Counted from the stretch's first letter, positions 1 through 6,808 are shown. The stretch is DNA of 10,128 nucleotides from Armatimonadota bacterium (GCA_026392135.1 JAPLCR010000030.1:3539-13666), one strand, 5' to 3'. Notes: generated by a model not told the origin, from the sequence alone. Made by a program: numbers and translations.

Positions 1-2
1 TT

Positions 3-896
3 ACCGCCATTACGAATATCGGGCTAGACCATACCGACATACTCGGTGATACCCACGCCAAAATCGCGTTTGAGAAGGCGGGTATCCTAAAGCAAGGGAT
101 TCCTCTCTTTACCGCAACGCACAATGAGGAGGCTCTAAGCGTTATTCGTGAGAGAGCAGGCTGTATGAATGTGCCTCTCACTCAACTCATTGAGGGCGTA
201 GCCGAAAGCCCTGAGTGCGGGCAAGTCTATTGGAGTCTGAATGCCGATAGTTTAGAGGGGGAGCAGATCGCAAACCTGAATATCACTACCGCCCTGCACA
301 GCTACTCTGATTTGCGGGTTGGGTTGGTTGGGAAGTATCAGAGGGAGAACGCAGCACTTGCGGTGGCACTTGCCGAGTGCGCGGTAACACTTTGCGGAGG
401 GACATTAGCGGAGAGTGCGGTGCAACGCGGGTTAGAAAACACGCGGCTGCCCGGACGCTTCGAGATGTTTACGCTCCCTAATGATGCTATGGTGGTTTTG
501 GATGGGGCGCACAATGAGATGGCAGGACAAGCCCTGCGCGGTGCGTTAGACACAATTCGACGCGAAAGACGCATAAAACGCACTCTCTTCGTTATGGGGA
601 TAATGACGGGGCACGCACCAGAGGGCATACTCTCTGCGCTCGCAGGGGGTGTTTCGACGCTCTATGCGTGTCAGGCAGACTGGCGACGCGCCCTTCCGTC
701 CTCTGAGCTAAGTAATATCGCCCAACCTTTTGTAGAAGATGTACGTGACTGCGGGACTGTAGAGGCGGCAGTTCACGCCGCATTGAACGACCTACTGCCA
801 ACCGACCTGCTTCTCGTAAGCGGGTCTTTTTATGTGGTGGGGGAGGCTTCTCCTGAGAAGATTCGAGAGTGGTATCAGACGCGATGTGAATTTTAG
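3..896 (+). CDS. folC: FolC, dihydrofolate synthase / folylpolyglutamate synthase, 3' part
   Basis: ATP-dependent cytoplasmic ligase of the Mur ligase family that adds glutamate to dihydropteroate and/or to tetrahydrofolates. The frame is open from the left edge, so the start and the ATP-binding P-loop lie outside; 297 residues remain. Visible family motifs, numbered in the fragment, are TNIGLDHTDILG (residues 4-15) with the metal/ATP-region His, then FEKAGI with the lysine that is usually carbamylated, a QRENAALA segment, RLPGRFE in the linker region, and DGAHN opening the C-terminal domain. SGSFYVVGE near the end matches the family's terminal strand (usually TGSLYLVGE). Whether it is bifunctional (FolC type) or monofunctional cannot be told. 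It ends at TAG; the next gene starts 72 nt later with its own promoter-like sequence, so co-transcription is not required. Confidence 0.93.
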   Translation, partial: TAITNIGLDHTDILGDTHAKIAFEKAGILKQGIPLFTATHNEEALSVIRERAGCMNVPLTQLIEGVAESPECGQVYWSLNADSLEGEQIANLNITTALHSYSDLRVGLVGKYQRENAALAVALAECAVTLCGGTLAESAVQRGLENTRLPGRFEMFTLPNDAMVVLDGAHNEMAGQALRGALDTIRRERRIKRTLFVMGIMTGHAPEGILSALAGGVSTLYACQADWRRALPSSELSNIAQPFVEDVRDCGTVEAAVHAALNDLLPTDLLLVSGSFYVVGEASPEKIREWYQTRCEF

Positions 897-908
897 TGAA
901 AATGAGGC

Positions 909-938
909 TTGCGATATAGAATCAAAAAGTGGTATAGT
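909..938 (+). promoter_or_regulatory. Candidate sigma-70-type promoter for cinA
   Basis: TTGCGA at 909-914 (4/6 to the -35 consensus) and TATAGT at 933-938 (5/6 to the -10) are separated by 18 nt. Transcription would start near 945, giving a leader of only about 25 nt that contains the GGGGAGG ribosome binding site. Inferred from sequence only; the organism's consensus is unknown. Confidence 0.4.
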
Positions 939-951
939 TTTGTATATTATT

Positions 952-958
952 GGGGAGG
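952..958 (+). promoter_or_regulatory. Ribosome binding site that sets the cinA start
   Basis: GGGGAGG lies 10 nt before the TTG at 969. The longer open frame starting at TTG 909 would put this site inside the gene and add 20 residues absent from the usual CinA N-terminus, so 969 is preferred. Confidence 0.75.
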
Positions 959-968
959 TCGTAGCGAT

Positions 969-2213
969 TTGCGAGCAGAAATACTCTCAGTAGGGACGGA
1001 ACTACTTCTAGGGCAGATAGTAGATACTAATGCCGCCTATCTTGCGCGTGTCCTGTCGGATTTAGGTGTTAGTGTCTATCGTCGTGTAACGGTAGGAGAT
1101 AACATGGACAGGCTGCTTGCGGCACTACGTTCTGCCCTAGAATCCTCCGACCTCGTTATCACTATTGGGGGGCTGGGTCCCACGATGGACGACATCACAC
1201 GAGACGGACTCGCTCTCGCATTTGACGACACCTTGCATCTGAACGACGATATTGCGGAGGGGCTTCGCAAGTTCTTCACAAAGCGAGGTATGCCCGTTCT
1301 CGAAAGCAACCTGCGTCAAGCGATGGTTCCTACGGATGGACGTGCTATTGAGAACCCTAACGGAACTGCTCCCGGACTACTCTTCGAGAAGGGCGGTAAA
1401 GTGGGCATTGCCTTGCCGGGTCCTCCCAACGAGTTTATCCCGATGGTAGACAACTTTGTTGCTCCCTACTTACGCCGAAAAACAGGAAACATTGGTACAA
1501 TACGCTCGAAAGTTCTACGTATTGCCGGAGTAGGAGAGAGCCTCGTTGAGGAGATAGTGAAAGACCTAATGTTTGACGCGAACCCCTCTGTTGCACCTTA
1601 CGCAAAAGTAGGGGAGGTACATCTCCGCGTCACAGCGAAATCGGATACCGTTGAAGAAGCCGATGCGCTCATTGAAGAGAGAGCCAAACTTATCTATGAG
1701 CGGCTGGGGAGTGCTATCTACGCAGAGGGGGATGACCCGATTGAGAAGGCAGTCGTGAAACTGCTTGCAGAGCGGAGCGAGACCCTCTCCACTGCTGAAA
1801 GCTGTACGGGCGGTCTCCTCTCACAACGGATAACGGATATTTCGGGTAGCTCTACTGTCTTTATGGGAGGCGCAGTCGTCTATAGCAATGCCGCGAAGAC
1901 CGACCTTGTGGGCGTTCCCGCTGAAATGATAGAGGCGCACGGTGCAGTGAGCGCGGAGGTGGCGCAAGCTCTTGCGGAGGGAGTGCGAAAACGTTTTGGC
2001 ACAACCTATGGCGTGGGTATTACGGGAGTAGCAGGACCTGACGGCGGTACGCCTCAAAAGCCTGTCGGTCTGGTCTATATCTCCGTTGCTTCTCCCGACG
2101 GCTGCGAAGTGGATGAGGTGAACTACATTGGGGGAAGGGCTACGGTGCGGCTTCGCGCCTCGCAAACCGCTCTGAATATGTTGCGCCTCCGCATCTTGAA
2201 ATCTAAAATTTAA
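969..2213 (+). CDS. cinA: CinA: ADP-ribose pyrophosphatase / nicotinamide-nucleotide amidase
   Basis: Two-domain cytoplasmic protein of pyridine nucleotide salvage. The N-terminal COG1058 (MoCF_biosynth-like) domain is associated with ADP-ribose hydrolysis. The C-terminal PncC-type domain deamidates nicotinamide mononucleotide to nicotinate mononucleotide. From the TTG start at 969 the protein has 414 residues, normal for the family. It opens MRAEILSVGTELLLG, carries GGLGPTMDD at 67-75 and LPGPPNEF at 149-156 in domain 1, then ESCTGGLLS at 277-285 and GITGVAGPDGG at 350-360 in domain 2. All hallmark motifs look intact. In Bacillus and streptococci cinA lies next to recA, where it was named competence-induced; here recA is the second gene downstream. 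The next gene begins 17 nt after the stop, suggesting one transcript. The function follows from the family; nothing here shows competence regulation. Confidence 0.95.
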   Translation: MRAEILSVGTELLLGQIVDTNAAYLARVLSDLGVSVYRRVTVGDNMDRLLAALRSALESSDLVITIGGLGPTMDDITRDGLALAFDDTLHLNDDIAEGLRKFFTKRGMPVLESNLRQAMVPTDGRAIENPNGTAPGLLFEKGGKVGIALPGPPNEFIPMVDNFVAPYLRRKTGNIGTIRSKVLRIAGVGESLVEEIVKDLMFDANPSVAPYAKVGEVHLRVTAKSDTVEEADALIEERAKLIYERLGSAIYAEGDDPIEKAVVKLLAERSETLSTAESCTGGLLSQRITDISGSSTVFMGGAVVYSNAAKTDLVGVPAEMIEAHGAVSAEVAQALAEGVRKRFGTTYGVGITGVAGPDGGTPQKPVGLVYISVASPDGCEVDEVNYIGGRATVRLRASQTALNMLRLRILKSKI

Positions 2214-2230
2214 CGTTTGGAGAACAGTTT

Positions 2231-2716
2231 TTGAAACGCCCAATACTTCCGCCCTATGAGCCTACTGAAGAGGACTACCGCGCACGGCTTGAACTTCAAA
2301 AAGCACTGGCAGAATCCCAAGGTATCCCGGATGAAGATAGATGGTCTCTGCTTTTCGAGTCGTTTTCGGACTGGTGGCTCTGCTATGTGCTGAGATCACG
2401 TCCAATGGAGCAGCACCTGATAATGGGGCGACTTATGCCCCTTGCACTCTTTTTAGTGACCTATTTATCGCGCCAAGGGTACTCTGATGAGGAGAAGCCC
2501 GGTGTTTATATGTCTACACTACAGCACCTCGTGTTGTCTGCCGCCGCAGAGATGGAGCGTCGAAATCTTCACTACTGTGTTTCTGTAGCCGCTATACCGA
2601 ACCCATACGTCTATTTTGGCGAACCTGAGAGTATCTATGAGTTGAAAGACCCTGAGACCTTTCAACTAGAGGAGCTGTTAGACTACTATACGAATTTTTG
2701 CGATGCGGCGGAATAA
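2231..2716 (+). CDS. Hypothetical protein between cinA and recA
   Basis: I do not recognise this 161-residue protein. It starts at TTG 2231 with GGAGA at 2219-2223, spaced 7 nt, and lies 17 nt after cinA, so it is probably co-transcribed with it. The N-terminus (residues 1-35) is charged and proline-containing. Residues 44-56 hold a tryptophan pair (SDWW), and residues 66-80 form a hydrophobic stretch that could be a buried helix, though it is short for a membrane span. The C-terminal quarter is acidic and tyrosine-rich. No signal peptide or cysteine cluster is visible, so it is probably cytoplasmic and mostly helical. Placement in the cinA-recA unit hints at nucleotide or DNA metabolism, but this is only context. 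Codon use and the good ribosome binding site support a real gene. Confidence 0.8.
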   Translation: MKRPILPPYEPTEEDYRARLELQKALAESQGIPDEDRWSLLFESFSDWWLCYVLRSRPMEQHLIMGRLMPLALFLVTYLSRQGYSDEEKPGVYMSTLQHLVLSAAAEMERRNLHYCVSVAAIPNPYVYFGEPESIYELKDPETFQLEELLDYYTNFCDAAE

Positions 2717-2740
2717 AACTCCGCCCCGCTTTCCGCTTTT
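2707..2740 (+). terminator. Weak terminator-like hairpin over the stop of the hypothetical gene
   Basis: GGCGGA (2707-2712) pairs with TCCGCC (2720-2725) around the TAA stop. Downstream there are only short T stretches, the longest being TTTT at 2737-2740, well away from the stem. It could attenuate transcription before recA, but the evidence is weak. Confidence 0.25.
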
Positions 2741-2971
2741 GAGCCACCTACGGGAGTCTCAAATAGGTGCGTAGAAATGCCTTGCGCGCCGTCGTTTGAT
2801 ACAACACAACTGATGCCGGAGGCCACCCACGCCCTCGCCCTTAGGGGCAAATCTGTACGCGCTTTGCTTTCCTGAAATCTACGTGAGCAGGGAAGAGGGT
2901 ACGACAGATGGGGGTGTCGCTGCGTCCTCACGAGACGCGCCTACGGGCGCACACAAGGAGATTATAAACCA
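2717..2971 (+). promoter_or_regulatory. 255-nt recA leader with potential RNA structure
   Basis: No gene is convincing here. Complementary segments seen by eye are CACCTA 2745-2750 with TAGGTG 2764-2769; CACCC 2824-2828 with GGGTG 2912-2916, enclosing GCCC-TTAG-GGGC (2837-2848) and ATCTGT 2851-2856 with ACAGAT 2904-2909; GCGTC 2922-2926 with GACGC 2934-2938; and GCGCC 2937-2941 with GGCGC 2946-2950, capped by a stable cUACGg tetraloop. The last two stems share bases 2937-2938, so they compete. AAGGAG at 2955-2960 is the recA ribosome binding site. I see no GAAC-N4-GTTC SOS box and no clear -35/-10 pair. The sequence CCTACGGG occurs twice (2747-2754 and 2940-2947). Confidence 0.4.
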
Positions 2972-4015
2972 TTGGCTACAGAATCAACGGTAGATCCCAA
3001 ACGCCTCAAAGCCCTCGAAATGACACTAGGTAATATTGAAAAGCAGTTCGGTAAGGGCAGTGTTGTTCGTTTAGGTGAATCGAGCCGCCTCAATATCGAT
3101 GCTATTTCGACAGGCTCGATAGCCCTCGATTTGGCACTGGGCATAGGAGGCGTTCCCCGCGGACGTATCACCGAAATCTACGGTACTGAGTCGTCTGGTA
3201 AGACGACGATTGCCCTCCAAACCATTGCGGAAGCACAGAAAAAGGGTGGAATTTGTGCCTATATAGACGTAGAGCACGCGATTGACCCAGAGTATGCCCG
3301 CCACATTGGGGTAGACACAGATAACCTCTTTATCTCTCAGCCGACTACAGGCGAAGAGGCACTGGAGATTATGGACGCGCTTATTCGCTCTAGTGCGGTA
3401 GATGTGATTGTCCTCGACTCAGTTGCGGCACTGGTTCCCAAAGCGGAGCTGGAGGGCGACATGGGTGACTCTCATGTTGGTATTCACGCCCGCCTAATGT
3501 CGCAAGCCCTTCGTAAAATCGCGGGCAGTATCAACCGTACCAACACCTCAGCTATTTTCATTAACCAGATACGCCAAAAAATCGGAGTGATGTTTGGTAG
3601 CCCTGAGACGACTAGCGGCGGGCTTGCCCTCAAGTATTACGCCTCCGTGCGCCTTGATGTACGGCGCATTGAGACTGTAAAGAACGGGACTGACCCCGTA
3701 GGGGCGCGTGTGAGGGTCAAGGTCGTAAAGAACAAAGTTGCCCCTCCCTTCAAACAAGCGGAGTTCGATATTATCTTTGGTAAGGGCATTTCGCGAGCCG
3801 GTAGCCTGCTTGACATGGGAGTAGATATGGGGGTTTTGACAAAAAGCGGCTCCTACCTCTCCTTTGGGGACACACGGCTTGGGCAGGGGCGCGAAAATGC
3901 GCGTACCTTCCTTGACGAGCATCCTGAGGTGATGGAGGAGATTGAGAGCCGTATTCGTCAAAAAAGCACGGTTAGCACGATTATGTCAATACCTAGTATT
4001 GAAGACGAGGAGTAG
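2972..4015 (+). CDS. recA: RecA recombinase
   Basis: ATP-dependent DNA strand-exchange protein that forms filaments on single-stranded DNA, drives homologous recombination and acts as co-protease for LexA-type repressors. Length is 347 residues, standard for the family. Visible are Walker A GTESSGKTT (71-79), where the more common form has Pro as second residue; the catalytic Glu in DVEHAID (E101 by alignment; usually DAEHALD); Walker B VIVLDS (145-150); and the L2 region with INQIRQKIGVMFG (197-209) followed by SPETTSGG (210-217). A short acidic C-terminus ends EDEE. The start is TTG at 2972 with AAGGAG 11 nt upstream; no ATG in frame gives a better N-terminus. It probably follows the cinA unit but has a long structured leader and hairpins after its stop, so it may be expressed separately. 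No intein is present. Confidence 0.98.
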   Translation: MATESTVDPKRLKALEMTLGNIEKQFGKGSVVRLGESSRLNIDAISTGSIALDLALGIGGVPRGRITEIYGTESSGKTTIALQTIAEAQKKGGICAYIDVEHAIDPEYARHIGVDTDNLFISQPTTGEEALEIMDALIRSSAVDVIVLDSVAALVPKAELEGDMGDSHVGIHARLMSQALRKIAGSINRTNTSAIFINQIRQKIGVMFGSPETTSGGLALKYYASVRLDVRRIETVKNGTDPVGARVRVKVVKNKVAPPFKQAEFDIIFGKGISRAGSLLDMGVDMGVLTKSGSYLSFGDTRLGQGRENARTFLDEHPEVMEEIESRIRQKSTVSTIMSIPSIEDEE

Positions 4016-4023
4016 CTTTAGCG

Positions 4024-4056
4024 TACTAGCCCCACTGTATTTAGTGTGGGGTAGTA
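4024..4056 (+). other. 11-bp hairpin just after recA
   Basis: TACTA (4024-4028) plus CCCCAC (4030-4035) pair with GTGGGG (4046-4051) plus TAGTA (4052-4056), leaving one bulged G at 4029 and a 10-nt loop. It lies 8 nt after the recA stop. No T-run follows, so it resembles an mRNA-stabilising 3' structure or part of a larger switch more than a classic terminator. Confidence 0.55.
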
Positions 4057-4095
4057 TCCGAAAAGCGTTTGTGTCATGCCAAAGTTTTACAATAC

Positions 4096-4131
4096 ATCCC
4101 CCCTCCGCCGTGCTGGTAGAGGGGGGATTTT
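4096..4131 (+). terminator. Rho-independent terminator abutting the next gene's ribosome binding site
   Basis: ATCCCCCCTC (4096-4105) pairs perfectly with GAGGGGGGAT (4119-4128), 10 bp, with a 13-nt loop and TTTT at 4128-4131. The T-run is short, but the stem is strong. GAGAGGAG, the ribosome binding site of the following gene, begins at 4132, so no promoter fits between the two. Confidence 0.6.
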
Positions 4132-4139
4132 GAGAGGAG
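4132..4139 (+). promoter_or_regulatory. Ribosome binding site that sets the epimerase-like start
   Basis: GAGAGGAG ends 10 nt before ATG 4150 but only 1 nt before ATG 4141, so 4150 is the likelier start. It also gives the natural Rossmann beginning MKLLITGG. Confidence 0.7.
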
Positions 4140-4149
4140 TATGTTTTTT

Positions 4150-5730
4150 ATGAAACTACTGATAACGGGCGGGGACGGAATGCTGGCGCGTGCCGTCGCC
4201 AGTGCGCTTGCTTCGGAGGTCTCTATTCGACTGGTAGATATAGAGTTTACGTTGCCTCCTCCTGTAGGTGTTAGTACCTCTGTAGGCGACATTCGTCAAC
4301 CTGAATTCGCAAGGGAGGTCGTTCAAGACAGGGACGCAGTACTTCACCTTGCGCCGATTGCCGTTCCTAATGGGGATGAGCTGAACAAGCTTGAGTACGC
4401 TACACGCGGAACCTATGTCCTTTTCAACGAGGCGGTGGAAGCAGGAATACGGCACTTCATAACGGGAAGCAGTCTTGATCTGTTTGATAGTTTCCCCGCG
4501 CAGTGGGCAATCGATGAAGACTGGAGACCACAACCGCGCCCCGTTATCGAGCACCTCTGCCCTTGGCTGTCCGAACTCTCCGCTTATGAGATGCTGCGCT
4601 TTCAAGCGGCTCGTGGAGTCTGTTTACGCTTTGGGCATCTCATCACGACAGAAGCGGCGGAGGCACTGTCTTACGACCCGCTCTGGCTCCACATTAACGA
4701 CGCAGTACAGGGCGTAAAGTGCGCTCTCAAGGCGGTAGAAAACACCGAATGGCGAGGCTGGCACACGTACCACATCACGCCCGCCGGAAACTTCGCACAA
4801 CTCCGCCTCAGAAACGCAGGTCGAATTGGTTATGAACCCGTCCACGACTTCCGCGCCCAGTATGAGGCTAGTCCTAAAGTTATAGCAGAGCCGCGCCGAT
4901 GGCAAGACATAGTGGGTGCTCAAGAGCCGATTCCCTCTCGTAACATTCACAAAGTAGTTGTTTTCGGTGCTGGAGGTCCCGTCGCGGCTGTTGCTTATGA
5001 GGAGTTAAGTTCGTCGTTCCAACTTCGCCTTACCGATGTTATTCCGATTGGCGATATCACCAGTTACAATGGTCGGCAGTCCAAGGAGGCTCCACTGCCC
5101 CGCCTGCTTCCGCCTCCGCACGAATTCGGCGTGGTGGATGTCTGCGACGCAGAGCAGGTGGATGCGGCGTGTAAAGGCATGGACTCGATTGTGAACTGCA
5201 CGGTGGTTCGTCCTGACCTTGAGAAGGCTTTCCGCGTCAATACTATAGGGGCTTACAACGTCGTTAAGTCGGCAGTGAAGCACAAGATACGGCGCGTGGT
5301 TCATACGGGGCCCATGCTGTTTAATATGGACAGAGAGGGCGGAGACCGCTTTGAGTACGATACGCCGGGCAACGTTCCCCCACGTCCCGGACGCAATCTG
5401 TACGCGCATAGCAAATACCTTGGTCAAGAGATCTGTAAGGTTTTTGCGACCTATTACGGCTTGGAGATTCCTGCCCTCTACTACTGCCAGTTCCTTAACG
5501 CCGATTCCACGACCCAAAGCATTAACTTTTCGGTGACGTGGACAGACTCGGCAAGGGCAATTCGGCGTGCCATTGAGCTTCCTACACTTCCCTCTCCCTT
5601 TGAGCCGACGCTTATACAAGCCGATATGCCGCACGGTATGATTTCCAACGCTCACGCAAAGCAGCTTTTGGGCTGGCAGCCCCGCGACGATTACGAGGTT
5701 CGCTGGCAAGACAACGAGTATGAAGGATAA
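4150..5730 (+). CDS. Tandem two-domain NAD-dependent epimerase/dehydratase-like protein
   Basis: A 526-residue cytoplasmic protein made of two extended short-chain dehydrogenase (SDR) domains. Domain 1 (about 1-250) begins MKLLITGGDGMLA with a glycine-rich dinucleotide loop at 7-13 and Asp30 after the second strand, typical of NAD(H) preference. Where the catalytic YxxxK is expected it has YEMLR (Tyr146, Arg150), so the lysine is lost. Domain 2 (about 265-526) has GAGGPVA at 273-279, Asp296 at the equivalent NAD position, a DVCDAEQVDAACKGMDSIV segment usual for this family, Thr386 near the active-site strand, and an intact YAHSK (Tyr418, Lys422). Domain 2 therefore looks catalytic and domain 1 cofactor-binding or structural. 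The substrate is unknown; sugar-nucleotide or uronate chemistry is usual for the superfamily. The downstream gene starts 5 nt after its stop. The call of two fused SDR domains is firm; the specific function is not. Confidence 0.85.
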   Translation: MKLLITGGDGMLARAVASALASEVSIRLVDIEFTLPPPVGVSTSVGDIRQPEFAREVVQDRDAVLHLAPIAVPNGDELNKLEYATRGTYVLFNEAVEAGIRHFITGSSLDLFDSFPAQWAIDEDWRPQPRPVIEHLCPWLSELSAYEMLRFQAARGVCLRFGHLITTEAAEALSYDPLWLHINDAVQGVKCALKAVENTEWRGWHTYHITPAGNFAQLRLRNAGRIGYEPVHDFRAQYEASPKVIAEPRRWQDIVGAQEPIPSRNIHKVVVFGAGGPVAAVAYEELSSSFQLRLTDVIPIGDITSYNGRQSKEAPLPRLLPPPHEFGVVDVCDAEQVDAACKGMDSIVNCTVVRPDLEKAFRVNTIGAYNVVKSAVKHKIRRVVHTGPMLFNMDREGGDRFEYDTPGNVPPRPGRNLYAHSKYLGQEICKVFATYYGLEIPALYYCQFLNADSTTQSINFSVTWTDSARAIRRAIELPTLPSPFEPTLIQADMPHGMISNAHAKQLLGWQPRDDYEVRWQDNEYEG

Positions 5731-5735
5731 CCCTA

Positions 5736-6710
5736 TTGGCAAACAATGCCCTGAAAATCGCCCTGATTGTCTCCATGAGTCTGTTCATGGGAGTCCACTC
5801 CGCCTTCGCTCAAAAGACGGCAGAGCCTACCGTCCCCGCTCCCACTCTCATGCAAGGCTCCACCCTGCCTACCACGTTGACTGCAACGGGATGGAAAGGG
5901 CTTCTCGCCGTTGAGGTGAAAATTAACGGGGCAAAGCAGAGTGAGTTTTTTGTAATGAGCACGGGAATGAGGGAGGGAGCGATACATCCGCAGATAGCAC
6001 AGAAGTATCGCATAGAGCAGTTGGGTACAGTGCTTTCCCTATTCGTGATGGGGCGAAAACAAGACGCTCCCGTACTGCCCGTGAAGAGTTTTGCTCTTAA
6101 TGGGGTAAAGGTGGCAGATATCTCGCTAGGTGCGCTGGATATGGCAGGACAGTTATCGAACCGCTCTGCCTCCATCCAGCAGGCTCCGGTAGGTTGGCTT
6201 GGGAACTCGTTCCTTTCGCTCTTTCAGGTGACTTTGGACTACGCAAATCAGCAAATCTATCTTGAAGACCCCAAAGCACCCTTTCCAAAATCGCCGGAAG
6301 CCATTCAGATTCCTTTTACGTTTAAGGATGGGCGTATCTGGGTAAAGGTGAATATCGCAGGGGCAAAGCCATTTCAGGCGGTTCTGGATACAGGGACAGT
6401 CGGGACGCTGATTCCAATGGAGGTGGGGAAGCAGTTAAGTACACTTGGTCAGAAAACCATCTCGGTGAAAACGAAGACCCAACGGGGGGCGGTCATTCAG
6501 ACTCCTATACCTAGCCTTAGAGTAGGAGAGGTGGAGCTACACAAGGTGACGGGAGTGTTCGTCTCACCAGACAACCCTGCCGACATGGATACAACTTTCG
6601 CCACTCTAGGTGTGAACTTTTTGCGCTACTTTAGAACGACCATCAACTATGCCAAGCAGAAGATTGTGCTTATCCCTGTGACGGTGGAACAGCAGGAAGC
6701 CACGCCTTAG
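5736..6710 (+). CDS. Exported tandem retropepsin-like aspartic protease-family protein
   Basis: A 324-residue protein with an N-terminal signal sequence: a hydrophobic core at about residues 7-20 and an AFA-Q motif that suggests cleavage after Ala25. No cysteine follows the cleavage site, so it is not an obvious lipoprotein. Two related domains follow. Domain 1 (about 58-178) has STG at 75-77 where the catalytic DTG is expected and closes with LGNSFL...FQVTLDYA. Domain 2 (about 200-315) has a proper VLDTGTVGTLIP (216-227) and closes with the matching LGVNFL...FRTTINYA. The shared endings show an internal duplication. An active aspartic protease needs two DTG aspartates, from a homodimer or from both lobes, so activity would require pairing of C-terminal domains or may be lost. 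Start is TTG 5736; AAGGA (5723-5727), inside the last codons of the upstream gene, is 8 nt away, pointing to coupled translation. The target is unknown. Confidence 0.82.
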   Translation: MANNALKIALIVSMSLFMGVHSAFAQKTAEPTVPAPTLMQGSTLPTTLTATGWKGLLAVEVKINGAKQSEFFVMSTGMREGAIHPQIAQKYRIEQLGTVLSLFVMGRKQDAPVLPVKSFALNGVKVADISLGALDMAGQLSNRSASIQQAPVGWLGNSFLSLFQVTLDYANQQIYLEDPKAPFPKSPEAIQIPFTFKDGRIWVKVNIAGAKPFQAVLDTGTVGTLIPMEVGKQLSTLGQKTISVKTKTQRGAVIQTPIPSLRVGEVELHKVTGVFVSPDNPADMDTTFATLGVNFLRYFRTTINYAKQKIVLIPVTVEQQEATP

Positions 6711-6808
6711 AGGGGATTTTTTAGTGGCTCTTCTCTCAGAATTTTGTCACGACTTGGTCCCGATATACTACTAGGGACAGTTTGTATCGTCAATCTGAGT
6801 AGAGACAG
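6711..6808. other. Spacer between convergent genes, weak shared terminator candidates
   Basis: The 98 nt between the stops of the protease-like gene and the TPR-propeller gene hold two modest inverted repeats: AGCCAC (6698-6703) with GTGGCT (6724-6729), loop containing six T's, and GTCCC with GGGAC in the stretch about 6755-6780. Neither has an ideal stem followed by a T-run in either direction. One may act as a bidirectional terminator, but this is weak. Confidence 0.25.

Noticed and set aside
909..968. A 20-residue N-terminal extension of CinA from TTG 909
   Set aside because: The extension (RYRIKKWYSF...) is not part of the CinA fold, and a strong ribosome binding site precedes TTG 969.
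1821..2243. Antisense open frame (140 codons) opposite the end of cinA
   Set aside because: It overlaps the conserved PncC domain of cinA, and its translation shows no recognisable domain.
2686..2931. Minus-strand open frame covering most of the recA leader
   Set aside because: The start region has no clear ribosome binding site and the translation is low in hydrophobic core pattern. The region is better read as a structured leader.
2717..2971. The recA leader as 6S RNA, SRP RNA or a cobalamin riboswitch
   Set aside because: I compared it by eye with the conserved cores I know (6S central bubble, SRP GGAAG tetraloop region with GCAGCC, cobalamin GCCACTG box) and found no match. It is left as an unassigned structured leader.
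5005..5742. Long antisense open frame (245 codons) opposite the epimerase-like gene
   Set aside because: It lies wholly against a well-supported gene, and its translation has no family-like motifs. It is explained by codon composition of the + strand gene.
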